This document shows positions 8,212-16,301 of a stretch of DNA of 64,000 nt, one piece after another (position 1 is the first letter of the stretch; every line of letters starts with the position of its first letter). The DNA is from Mammaliicoccus lentus (lineage in GTDB: Bacteria; Bacillota; Bacilli; Staphylococcales; Staphylococcaceae). A model generated the notes under the pieces. The model ran no database searches, was not told the DNA's origin, and saw only the letters and a program-made list of their open reading frames with translations. A program made the translations under genes and the position numbers. The DNA lies in assembly GCF_002902755.1 (NCBI RefSeq), contig NZ_PPRS01000004.1, positions 111,198 through 175,197 of the forward strand. Reading direction: 5' to 3'.

Positions 8212-9633
8212 ATGAGTAATCAAAAAGAATTTTGGTTTTTTGTAGGATCACAAGAGTTATATGGGGACGAAGCATTAAATCAAGTGAAAGCCAATGCTCA
8301 AACAATTGTAGACACTTTAAATAAAGAAGGAAACTTACCTTATCCAATTAAATTAAAAGAAGAGTTAGCAATATCACAAGATGTAATTACATCAGTTATG
8401 AAAGAAGCTAACTACAAAGATGAAGTACAAGGTGTTATCACATGGATGCATACATTCTCTCCAGCAAAAATGTGGATTAGAGGTACACGAATTTTACAAA
8501 AACCGCTTCTACACTTTGTTACTCAATTTAATAATCATATTCCATGGGACACAATTGATATGGATTACATGAACTTACACCAATCAGCACATGGTGATAG
8601 AGAATATGGTTACATAAATGAAAGATTAAAGAAAAATAATGAAGTAATCGTTGGTCATTGGCAAGAAGCTGAAGTACAAGAACAAATTAGTCGTTGGATG
8701 AATGTAGCATATGCATATAACGAAAGCTTCAATATCAAAGTTGCGAGATTCGGAGACAATATGAGAAATGTTGCTGTGACAGAAGGCGATAAGATAGAAG
8801 CTCAAATTCAATTAGGTTGGACAGTAGATTATTTCGGAATTGGTGACTTAACATCAATTGTTAATGAAGTTTCTGAACAAGAAGTAAATAACTTATTCGA
8901 TGAATATAAAACGTTATACGACTTTGATTATGGTGACTATGAAGTGAGCGAATGGGAAAATTCAGTTAAAGAACAAATCAAATATGAAATTGCCATTAAA
9001 CGATTTTTAGATACAGGTGGTTATACAGCATTTACTACTAACTTTGAAGATTTATATGGCATGGAACAATTACCAGGCTTAGCAGTTCAAAGATTGAATG
9101 AACAGGGATATGGCTTTGCTGGAGAAGGAGATTGGAAAACTGCAGCTTTAGATAGGTTATTAAAAGTGATGTCTCACAATACGCAAACAGGTTTCATGGA
9201 AGATTACACATATGAAATGAGATCAGGACGTGAAGCAATACTTGGTTCACATATGTTAGAAGTAGATCCTACTTTAGCAAAAACAAAACCAAAAATTGTT
9301 GTAAACCCACTTGGTATTGGAGGCAAAAATGACCCAGCTAGATTAGTATTTGACGGAGAAGCTGGAGAGGGCGTAATTGTATCTATTTCAGATATGGGAA
9401 CTCATTTTAGAATGTTAATCAATGAAGTAGAAGCTTTTGTTCCAGAAGAAGCGGCTCCTCATTTACCAGTTGCACGTGTGATTTGGAAAGTAAAACCAGG
9501 TTTTCATGAAGGTATAAAAGAATGGATCACTCAAGGTGGCGGTCACCATACAGTCATATCTTTAAGCTTAACAAAAGAACAAATCGTAACTTTAGCAACA
9601 TTGTTTAACCTGGAATATAAGTTAATTAACTAG
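8212..9633 (+). CDS. araA: L-arabinose isomerase
   Basis: A 473-residue isomerase that converts L-arabinose to L-ribulose, the first step of the pathway. Family landmarks: N-terminal FWFFVGSQELYG, THTFSPAKMWI-like region (MHTFSPAKMW), the metal-ligand region GEGDWKTAALDR, and GGGHHTVIS near the C-terminus. A strong AAAGGAGGAAAA ribosome site precedes the ATG. The order B-D-A differs from the Bacillus subtilis order A-B-D. It is followed after 48 bp by the transporter. Confidence 0.96.
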   Translation: MSNQKEFWFFVGSQELYGDEALNQVKANAQTIVDTLNKEGNLPYPIKLKEELAISQDVITSVMKEANYKDEVQGVITWMHTFSPAKMWIRGTRILQKPLLHFVTQFNNHIPWDTIDMDYMNLHQSAHGDREYGYINERLKKNNEVIVGHWQEAEVQEQISRWMNVAYAYNESFNIKVARFGDNMRNVAVTEGDKIEAQIQLGWTVDYFGIGDLTSIVNEVSEQEVNNLFDEYKTLYDFDYGDYEVSEWENSVKEQIKYEIAIKRFLDTGGYTAFTTNFEDLYGMEQLPGLAVQRLNEQGYGFAGEGDWKTAALDRLLKVMSHNTQTGFMEDYTYEMRSGREAILGSHMLEVDPTLAKTKPKIVVNPLGIGGKNDPARLVFDGEAGEGVIVSISDMGTHFRMLINEVEAFVPEEAAPHLPVARVIWKVKPGFHEGIKEWITQGGGHHTVISLSLTKEQIVTLATLFNLEYKLIN

Positions 9634-9681
9634 GCAAATTCGATAATTTAATTCAAATCTCAATAACAAAGGGGAATGAAA

Positions 9682-11052
9682 ATGGGAGATAAAAAGCCAA
9701 AGACAGGTTTAATATATGCATTTGGTGCTTTCGGAGGATTTTTATTTGGATATGATATCGGTATTATAAACGGAGCTTTACCAGGAATTAAAGAAACATG
9801 GGAAATCAGTCCATTATTAGAAGGAACAATTACTTCAATACTATTTTTAGGTGCAATGATTGGTGCAGTTTCAATGGCGCCATTAGCTGATAAATGGGGC
9901 AGAAAAATGATGATTCTAATTACAGCAATTATCTTCGCTGTTGGATCATTAGCTTGTGGTTTTTCAGGGAATCCAGAAATATTAATTGTTTCTAGATTTA
10001 TACTAGGTATTTCAGTTGGTTCGGCTTCGGCTCTCGTACCAATGTACATGGGAGAAATATCTCCACCAGTCATTAGAGGTAAAATATCTGGTTTGAACCA
10101 ATTGATGATAACAATCGGTATGCTTATATCTTATGGTGTGAACTATGCATTTATAGGTGTCTTTGAAGGTTGGAGATGGATGCTAGGAGGCGCAGTTGTA
10201 CCAGCAATTGTACTCTTCATAGGCGCATTTATTTTACCAGAATCACCTAGATACCTAATTAAAAAAGGACTTACAGATTTAGCATTAAGTAATTTGAAGA
10301 AAATTAGAACAGAACGTGAAGCAGAAAGAGAATATAGAGAAATATTACAAATTAATGAAGCAATCAGTAAAGAACAGAAGAAATTCAAACTTACAAAAGC
10401 TGTTACATTTTCAGTGTTTGTCGGTTGTTGTGTAACATTTTTACAACAAATACAAGGTGCAAATACAATTTTCTACTACTCATCACAAATACTTGGGGAT
10501 GTGTTTGGATCAACAATCAGTGGTGTAATTTCAACAGTGGGTGTCGGTGTTGTCTTCGTGCTAGCAACAATTGTGACATTGATATTTGTAGATAAGTTTA
10601 ATAGAAAAACATTATTTATGTCCGGATCAATAGGAATGGGACTATGCTTATTATTAGTAGGTATTATTTATCCATATACAAATGACGGACATATGTGGGC
10701 AATATCACTCGTATTTATTTTTATATGCGTATATGTCATATTTTATGCATATTCTTGGGCAGCAGTTACTTGGATTGTAGTAGGAGAACTGTTCCCAAGT
10801 GAAGCAAGAGGGATGGCGACAGGAATAGCGTCAATGGTTAACTGGTTAGGAAATATCGTAGTCGCATTATTCTTCCCTGTACTTATGCAAAGCATTGGAT
10901 TAAGTAATATATTCTTTATGTTTGCGGGTATATGTGTGATAGGTTTCTTATTCTCTAAATATGTATTATATGAAACAAAAGGAAAAACACTAGAAGAAAT
11001 CGAATTATACTTAGATGACCGTATGAATGAACCAGCGGAATCAAATGTATAA
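9682..11052 (+). CDS. araE: Arabinose-proton symporter (MFS sugar porter)
   Basis: A 456-residue, 12-helix MFS sugar porter. Hallmarks: FLFGYDIGIINGALPGI in helix 1, GRKMMI loop, the PESPRYL motif at mid-protein, QQIQGANTIFYYS in helix 7, and ETKGKTLEEIE at the C-terminus. Position as the last gene of the ara operon makes L-arabinose the likely substrate. An ATG at 9676 is only 1 nt from the AAAGGGG ribosome site; the ATG at 9682 has normal spacing and is preferred. A strong terminator follows. Confidence 0.88.
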   Translation: MGDKKPKTGLIYAFGAFGGFLFGYDIGIINGALPGIKETWEISPLLEGTITSILFLGAMIGAVSMAPLADKWGRKMMILITAIIFAVGSLACGFSGNPEILIVSRFILGISVGSASALVPMYMGEISPPVIRGKISGLNQLMITIGMLISYGVNYAFIGVFEGWRWMLGGAVVPAIVLFIGAFILPESPRYLIKKGLTDLALSNLKKIRTEREAEREYREILQINEAISKEQKKFKLTKAVTFSVFVGCCVTFLQQIQGANTIFYYSSQILGDVFGSTISGVISTVGVGVVFVLATIVTLIFVDKFNRKTLFMSGSIGMGLCLLLVGIIYPYTNDGHMWAISLVFIFICVYVIFYAYSWAAVTWIVVGELFPSEARGMATGIASMVNWLGNIVVALFFPVLMQSIGLSNIFFMFAGICVIGFLFSKYVLYETKGKTLEEIELYLDDRMNEPAESNV

Positions 11053-11076
11053 AATAGATAATGAATAAAATGAGGG

Positions 11077-11126
11077 CTCTCTTCAATGTAGACACTGAAA
11101 AGTGGAAACAATGAAGAGAGTTTTTT
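11077..11126 (+). terminator. Compound terminator with conserved inner core (copy A)
   Basis: CTCTCTTCA (11077-11085) pairs with TGAAGAGAG (11112-11120) and is followed by six T's, ending the ara operon. The loop contains TAGACACTGAAAAGTGGAAA, a core shared with the hairpins at 32703-32755 and 56730-56783 although their outer stems differ. Confidence 0.85.
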
Positions 11127-11147
11127 GATGGTGGAAGATTTGGGAGC

Positions 11148-11270
11148 GGATGTTGCAAGACGAGTGCCACGTGCAATATAAAGGGTTAGGATGTTGCAAG
11201 ACAAGTACCACGTGCAATATAGAGTGTTAGAATGTTGCAAGACGGGCTCCACGTGCAACATTGTGATATC
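11148..11270. repeat. Three tandem 41-bp hairpin-forming repeats
   Basis: Units begin at 11148, 11189 and 11230 with exact 41-bp periodicity. Each contains TGTTGCAAGAC and CACGTGCAA, so every unit can fold on itself (TTGCA with TGCAA). Only the spacer segments vary, and the third unit diverges after CACGTGCAAC. There are no unique spacers, so it is not CRISPR. It fills the gap between araE and the convergent DUF3923-like gene. Confidence 0.85.
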
Positions 11271-11294
11271 GTAAATCATTTCAAAGCCCTTTTA

Positions 11295-11528
11295 TTATGT
11301 GCTTTGTCTTTTAGAAACAACAATATTAAAAATTAACCATATTAATTGTAGTAAAAATGGGAAAATGAATGCTAGAAATAATATACCAATATTAACCCAT
11401 TTTAATTCTATGGTTTGAGTGACACCTCCAGCATCTTGATCTCTAAACCATAAAAATAATGAAATAGCAGTGAAAGAAGCCAGTTCAAAAATACTAACAA
11501 TCCACCATAAAACCCAAGATAGTTTCAT
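11295..11528 (-). CDS. DUF3923-like small membrane protein
   Basis: A 77-residue protein with two strongly hydrophobic helices (about residues 5-28 and 44-70) separated by a polar loop with FRDQDAGGVTQTIELK. From memory this matches the DUF3923 family of small two-helix membrane proteins of unknown function. A GAGGTAAC ribosome-like site lies before the ATG. It is read on the opposite strand from its neighbours and shares the gap at 11530-11645 with the AraC-family gene, so the two are divergently transcribed. Confidence 0.65.
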   Translation of the reverse strand: MKLSWVLWWIVSIFELASFTAISLFLWFRDQDAGGVTQTIELKWVNIGILFLAFIFPFLLQLIWLIFNIVVSKRQST

Positions 11529-11660
11529 AACTGTTACCTCAATATACTCTATTTATAAAATAAGGATACATATCGAATGATACCATTTTAAAAATAGCAA
11601 ATAAAGTCAAGATTTAATGAATTTAAATAGCTAATATAATATCTAGAGGAGGTGATTACT

Positions 11661-12536
11661 TTGAAATATGATACTATCATTCAAAAAACAATTAATTGGA
11701 TTGAAAATAACTTACACGAAGATATTTCTTCTACTGATATATCAAGCGTTGCAGGATTTTCAAAATATCATTTTCATAGAGTGTTTTTGTCATTTACCGG
11801 TATGTCTTTTGCTAATTATATCAGAATACGAAGACTCACAAATGCTGCTAATTTATTAATTAATACTGAAGAGAAGATAATAGACATAGCATTTTATTAT
11901 CAATTTGAATCACAAGAATCTTTTACGAGAGCTTTTAGAAAATATTATGGTTTACCACCTGGACGATACAGAAAGTTGATGACTAATGTAAATAGAAAAA
12001 AGGAGGATTTTATAATGAATAATGAAATTAAAGGTTGGTTTATTAGTGGCAGTGATCCTTTTGATTATGAAATGGGAATAGATCATACAAATGTATATCA
12101 AGGTAAAGCATCAGGTTTTTTAAAATCAAAAAATGGTAGAAAGCCAAATGGTTTTGCCACAATGATGCAACAGTTTAGTGCCAAATCATATAAAAATAAC
12201 CGAATGAAATTATCAGCTTTTATTAAAACTGATAATGTTCAAGAAACTGTTGGGTTGTGGATGAGAATAGATAATAAGTCAGAAGACATATTACAATTTG
12301 ACAATATGAGTGATCGCCCAATTGTTGGTACAAATAATTGGAATATATATTCGATTGTTCTTGATGTACCAGATAGTAGTGAAATAATATCTTTTGGATT
12401 ATTATTACAAGGATCAGGTAAGGCTTGGATTGATGGTATACGTTTTACGAGTGTAGATAAAAATACTCCTTCAACTAACATGAATTTGGACCGTGTACTT
12501 TTAGATAAACCAATTAATTTAACATTTGAAGATTGA
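11661..12536 (+). CDS. AraC-family regulator with C-terminal beta-sandwich-like domain
   Basis: A 291-residue protein. Residues 1-110 are a twin helix-turn-helix AraC DNA-binding domain placed at the N-terminus (VAGFSKYHFHRVF, then IAFYYQFESQESFTRAFRKYYG). Residues ~122-291 form a separate domain rich in aromatic and Gly residues (GWFISGSDPFDYEMGID, GLLLQGSGKAWIDGIRF) that looks like a carbohydrate-binding-type sandwich; that fold is inference. A GTG at 11652 overlaps the AGGAGGTGA ribosome site, so the TTG at 11661 is the start. A second perfect ribosome site and in-frame ATG lie at the domain boundary (12001-12017). It precedes aldA but has a 160-bp gap, so direct control of aldA is only a guess. 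Confidence 0.8.
   Translation: MKYDTIIQKTINWIENNLHEDISSTDISSVAGFSKYHFHRVFLSFTGMSFANYIRIRRLTNAANLLINTEEKIIDIAFYYQFESQESFTRAFRKYYGLPPGRYRKLMTNVNRKKEDFIMNNEIKGWFISGSDPFDYEMGIDHTNVYQGKASGFLKSKNGRKPNGFATMMQQFSAKSYKNNRMKLSAFIKTDNVQETVGLWMRIDNKSEDILQFDNMSDRPIVGTNNWNIYSIVLDVPDSSEIISFGLLLQGSGKAWIDGIRFTSVDKNTPSTNMNLDRVLLDKPINLTFED
12001..12017 (+). promoter_or_regulatory. Internal ribosome site and in-frame ATG inside AraC-family gene
   Basis: AGGAGG (12001-12006), 8-nt spacer, ATG (12015), in the same frame as the surrounding gene and exactly at the linker between the DNA-binding and C-terminal domains. Translation from here would give a free 173-residue C-terminal protein ending at 12536. Confidence 0.6.
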
Positions 12537-12698
12537 AAATACTTTAATTTACGGTGCTGTTTTATTTGTAGTTTTAGGAATTATTATTCAATCATTTAAC
12601 ATATTCTTTGATTAGAATGTACATTCACATTCTATCCTCTATATTTGTTTACTTAATTCTTTTCAAGGGAATTATTTAATAAAAAGGGAGGTCATTTT

Positions 12699-14123
12699 GT
12701 GAATAAGTTATTTATTAATGGTCAGTTTGTTGAAAGTAAATCTACTGAAGATTTAGATGTTATTAACCCTGCGACTGAAGAGGTTATCGATACAGTGACT
12801 TTAGCGAATGAAGATGATGCTGAGAAGGCTATTAAAGGTTCTAATGCTGCTCAGTTGGAATGGGAAAAGGTTAATATTATTAAACGTGCAAAAATAGTTG
12901 AGGCATTGGCTGAAAAACTTGAGAAAAACAAAGATGAACTTGCTAAAATTTATGTAGAAGAGCAAGGTAAAATATATAGTTCTGCTATTGGAGAAATTGA
13001 TAAGTCTATTGAATATATTAAATATATGTGTAGCTTAGCTAGAAAGAATAACGGTGAGGTTCTTCAAAGTGAGGTTGAAAATGAAACTGTTATTCTTACT
13101 AAAAAACCTGTAGGGACAACTGTCGGTATTATTCCATGGAACGCACCAATATTTGTATTAATGAGAAAGCTTATTCCGGCTCTTGTTACAGGTTGTTCTA
13201 TTGTTGTAAAACCAAGTGAAGAAACACCTTTCGGAACTTTCAAAATAGCTGAATATATCCAAGAAACAGATATACCAGATGGCCTTGTTCAAATTTTAAC
13301 GGGTACTGGCTCAGATGTCGGCAATTATCTATCTCAAAGTAAAAATGTAGATTTTATTTCTATTACGGGCAGTATCGGTGCTGGAAAATCTGTTATGGAG
13401 AATGCAGCTAGTAATGTTAAAGGTGTAAACTTAGAACTTGGTGGTAAAGCACCAGCGATTGTAACGAAAAATGCAGATTTAGAAAAAGCTGCTGAATACA
13501 TTGTACAAGCAAGAATTAATAATAGTGGTCAAGTATGTACATGTCCTGAGCGTATATATGTTGAAAAAGACGTATTCAATGACTTTTTAGAAATCGTTAA
13601 GCGTAAAATGAAAGACGTTCGCCCTGGAGATCCTAATGATAAAGAAACAACGATGGGATCGATGATTAACCAAAAACAATTATCAGCAGTAGATGACAAG
13701 GTACAAACTGCCATTAAGGAAGGTGCGAAAGTAGAATTAGGTGGTAATATAATAGATCGTAAAGGATTCTTCTATGAACCAACAGTGTTAACGAATTTAT
13801 CTAAAGATTCTGTAGCGATGAAAGAAGAAATCTTTGGACCAGTATTACCGATTGTTAGTTATGACGCTTTCGACGAAGCCATAGATGAAGCGAACAATAC
13901 TGAATATGGTCTTTCTTCTTATATATTTACTGAAAACCTAAAAGAAGCAATGTTAGCAAGTGAAAGATTAAAATTCGGAGAAGTATATGTTAATTGTGAA
14001 GCAGAAGAAGCAATTGTAGGTTATCATGCAGGATGGCGTCAATCAGGATTAGGTGGCGCAGATGGTATTAACGGATTTGAAGAATATTTAAATACGACAG
14101 TAACTTATATACGTTATGAATAA
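12699..14123 (+). CDS. aldA: Aldehyde dehydrogenase, AldA-like (lactaldehyde/glycolaldehyde type)
   Basis: A 474-residue NAD-dependent aldehyde dehydrogenase. Visible: IPWNAPIF, KPSEETP, the Rossmann-type GSIGAGK, general-base Glu in LELGGKAP (about residue 249), catalytic Cys in SGQVCTCPERIYV (about 282), and EEIFGPVLP. The C-x-C-x-E-R-x-Y-V context resembles E. coli AldA, which oxidises L-lactaldehyde and glycolaldehyde. The start is GTG with GGGAGG 7 nt upstream. A staphylococcal-type terminator follows. Substrate is inferred from motif similarity only. Confidence 0.82.
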   Translation: MNKLFINGQFVESKSTEDLDVINPATEEVIDTVTLANEDDAEKAIKGSNAAQLEWEKVNIIKRAKIVEALAEKLEKNKDELAKIYVEEQGKIYSSAIGEIDKSIEYIKYMCSLARKNNGEVLQSEVENETVILTKKPVGTTVGIIPWNAPIFVLMRKLIPALVTGCSIVVKPSEETPFGTFKIAEYIQETDIPDGLVQILTGTGSDVGNYLSQSKNVDFISITGSIGAGKSVMENAASNVKGVNLELGGKAPAIVTKNADLEKAAEYIVQARINNSGQVCTCPERIYVEKDVFNDFLEIVKRKMKDVRPGDPNDKETTMGSMINQKQLSAVDDKVQTAIKEGAKVELGGNIIDRKGFFYEPTVLTNLSKDSVAMKEEIFGPVLPIVSYDAFDEAIDEANNTEYGLSSYIFTENLKEAMLASERLKFGEVYVNCEAEEAIVGYHAGWRQSGLGGADGINGFEEYLNTTVTYIRYE

Positions 14124-14158
14124 AATGAGTTAGGTATGAGAACTTTTTTAAAAAATTC

Positions 14159-14188
14159 AGGCTGAGACATTTATTAATGTCTCAGCCT
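14159..14188. terminator. Hairpin terminator, 'gctgagacat' family
   Basis: AGGCTGAGACATT pairs with AATGTCTCAGCCT with almost no loop, between convergent aldA and the CPBP gene. Related hairpins occur at 20886 and 49474. Confidence 0.85.
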
Positions 14189-14211
14189 AATTTATTTGTA
14201 ACGCTAAATAA

Positions 14212-15060
14212 TTAGATTTTGGAACTCTTTCTCTTAACTAAAGCGAGGATTGATAATATTAATATACTACCAATAATAACCCAGCCAAAGGATAAATAGA
14301 TAACCATAATTCCAGGAATATCTTCTTTAAAAGAGATGAGGTTAGGGTATTTTGGGTTCGTTCCATTTGAAGCTATATACCTTGTAACGCCTAAGTAAAC
14401 AAGGTGAAATAGTATGTTAACCCAAAGTGAGCCACTACAGTATTTGTATAACTGTAATGCAATACCAAATGTAAATATAAGAATAACGTAAGATATATTT
14501 ATATCTAGAGATTTATTTAGGACGAAGCTCGTCACTGTTGTTGAGAACGTTGCTATACAAACAAATAATATTGGTTGAAGAAATATTGTAACGATAAAAC
14601 GGAATTTTTTACTTAACTCGTTTAATACTAAACCACGTATAAAAACCTCTTCAGGAAATGCTTCATATAAAAAAGCAGTAACAATATTTAATAATATAGC
14701 TGAGATAACTCCAGAAGATAAATTGAACTGAATGTCTCTAATTAATCCAAGCTGATAAGCAGATAATAACCCTAAAACAACTAATATAAAAGGCGTTAAA
14801 ATAGCTACTAATGTATATTTAGTAACTTTAAATTGAGTTAATGATAAAGATTTTAATATATCTTTATTTTTTCTTGAAATAATGAATAATGTTATTAATG
14901 TTGCTAATGAAAAGACAACACCTTGTACTATTACAGTCATATTCCAAGATAATAAATTTTGTTCATGAAAGAAATTACCGATAATACTTGAAAGAGAAAG
15001 TAATAATGAAGCTAATAACGCATACCATATAAGGCTAAGAAGACTAAAGTTTTTAGACAT
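14212..15060 (-). CDS. CPBP-family membrane protein, possible degenerate protease
   Basis: A 282-residue polytopic protein with about eight hydrophobic segments. The Abi/CPBP first motif EEVFIRG is clear (around residue 137), and a late His in NILFHLVYL fits the last motif. The middle F-x-x-x-H motif that normally supplies a metal ligand is not obvious: the equivalent stretch reads FVCIATFST. It may therefore be an inactive relative. The ATG has an AAGGGAGA site 7 nt upstream. CPBP proteins are intramembrane proteases involved in prenyl-protein or peptide processing and bacteriocin immunity; no neighbour indicates which applies. Confidence 0.75.
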   Translation of the reverse strand: MSKNFSLLSLIWYALLASLLLSLSSIIGNFFHEQNLLSWNMTVIVQGVVFSLATLITLFIISRKNKDILKSLSLTQFKVTKYTLVAILTPFILVVLGLLSAYQLGLIRDIQFNLSSGVISAILLNIVTAFLYEAFPEEVFIRGLVLNELSKKFRFIVTIFLQPILFVCIATFSTTVTSFVLNKSLDINISYVILIFTFGIALQLYKYCSGSLWVNILFHLVYLGVTRYIASNGTNPKYPNLISFKEDIPGIMVIYLSFGWVIIGSILILSILALVKRKSSKI

Positions 15061-15180
15061 GAAAATTTTCTCCCTTATGAATATATTGATTTTGCATTGA
15101 GTAATTAAATTATTTTTTCTTTATTAAGAAGTATAACTTAAACCAGATTTGTTTTATATGTTGTGTTAAAATTTATAGTA

Positions 15181-15194
15181 AGTAAACGTTATCA
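15181..15194 (+). promoter_or_regulatory. cre-like site upstream of galM
   Basis: AGTAAACGTTATCA differs from the cre consensus at the first base only. It sits ~25 bp before the galM start codon, probably over or just after the transcription start. Confidence 0.5.
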
Positions 15195-15216
15195 TATAAA
15201 GAATAGGGGTAAGGTA

Positions 15217-16227
15217 ATGGCTTTTAATATTGAAACTTTAGATAAAGATAAAAATATTGATTTAATAACAATTTATGATGATTATTCAGAAATAAAATTC
15301 ACGAACTTTGGTATGAGAATAGTCGATTGGAAAGTTAATGGTAGATCTATTGTTTTAGGGCCGGATGCACAAGATGACTTAATTCAATATTATGAAGAAA
15401 ATCCATATTTTTTTGGTGCTACTATAGGTAGATACGGTGGCAGAATTGATGGTGGAAAGTTTGAGTTAAACGATCAAATGTATGAATTAGAACAAAATGA
15501 CTCTGAGCATAATTTACACGGTGGTTCTAACGGATTACATACTCAAATTTGTGATTATGAAATTATAAATGATGATGAAGCGGTCACTATCATATATAAT
15601 GCTGAACTGTTATCAAAAAATGATCATTTCCCAGGTGATATTCAAATTAAAGTCTTCCATCGTTACGATTTATCAAAAATGGAGTGGACGATTAATTACG
15701 AAGCTACTAGTACAGAGGATACATTATTTAATCCAATGAGTCATGTATACTTTAATTTAAATAAAATTGAACAAAGAATTGATAATCACGAAATTAAAAA
15801 TGAAAATCTTCAAATGTACACATTGAATGACAAACAAATTGTTAAAAATGAAGAAACAGTAAATCTTAATGAAACGATTGATAAAAAATATTTATCTTTT
15901 AAAGATATATTCGAAAGTGGTTTGAATCAAATAGAGAAATATAATGGAATAGACCATCCAATCAAAATAAATGAGGATACATTCACAGTAACAAATGGAG
16001 AAATGGAAGTTAGTATGACGACAGATAATGACGTCGTTGTTCTATTTACATTAAACGACGTAGACTGGAATGACAGTAAAAATAGTATAGTCGAACACGG
16101 AGGCTTTACATTAGAAGCCCAATCCATTCCTGATGACATCCATTTATATGGTGAAAAAGCACCATCTATATTAAGAAAAGGAAAAACGTATAAAAGCGAG
16201 ACAAGTTATAAGGTGAATGTAATCTAG
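15217..16227 (+). CDS. galM: Aldose 1-epimerase (galactose mutarotase)
   Basis: A 336-residue beta-sandwich mutarotase that interconverts alpha and beta anomers of aldoses. Landmarks are GATIGRYGGRIDGG, the catalytic-region HNLHGG (about residue 100), the second active His in HVYFNL, and the catalytic Glu in GFTLEAQ. The reading frame extends to 15163, but the AGGGGTAAGG ribosome site points to ATG 15217. It is monocistronic with a perfect hairpin behind it; it could serve arabinose or glucoside use alike. Confidence 0.9.
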   Translation: MAFNIETLDKDKNIDLITIYDDYSEIKFTNFGMRIVDWKVNGRSIVLGPDAQDDLIQYYEENPYFFGATIGRYGGRIDGGKFELNDQMYELEQNDSEHNLHGGSNGLHTQICDYEIINDDEAVTIIYNAELLSKNDHFPGDIQIKVFHRYDLSKMEWTINYEATSTEDTLFNPMSHVYFNLNKIEQRIDNHEIKNENLQMYTLNDKQIVKNEETVNLNETIDKKYLSFKDIFESGLNQIEKYNGIDHPIKINEDTFTVTNGEMEVSMTTDNDVVVLFTLNDVDWNDSKNSIVEHGGFTLEAQSIPDDIHLYGEKAPSILRKGKTYKSETSYKVNVI

Positions 16228-16252
16228 TAAATTTAAATAACATACCAACATA

Positions 16253-16290
16253 AAAAAACTGACCTCATACTCAATTTGAGGTCAGTTTTT
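16253..16290. terminator. Bidirectional terminator galM / amidohydrolase
   Basis: AAAAAACTGACCTCA and TGAGGTCAGTTTTTT form a perfect 15-bp stem with A and T tracts on both sides, between convergent genes. Confidence 0.92.
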
Positions 16291-16301
16291 TTATGTTCTA
16301 A

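Noticed and set aside
11148..11270. Possible CRISPR array or tRNA-like repeats
   Set aside because: 41-bp units are near-identical end to end with self-complementary arms; no spacers and no tRNA cloverleaf.
10743..11279. 178-residue open frame on the minus strand, with cysteine-rich repeats
   Set aside because: Antisense to the araE 3' end and to the 41-bp repeats; composition and repeats are explained by these.
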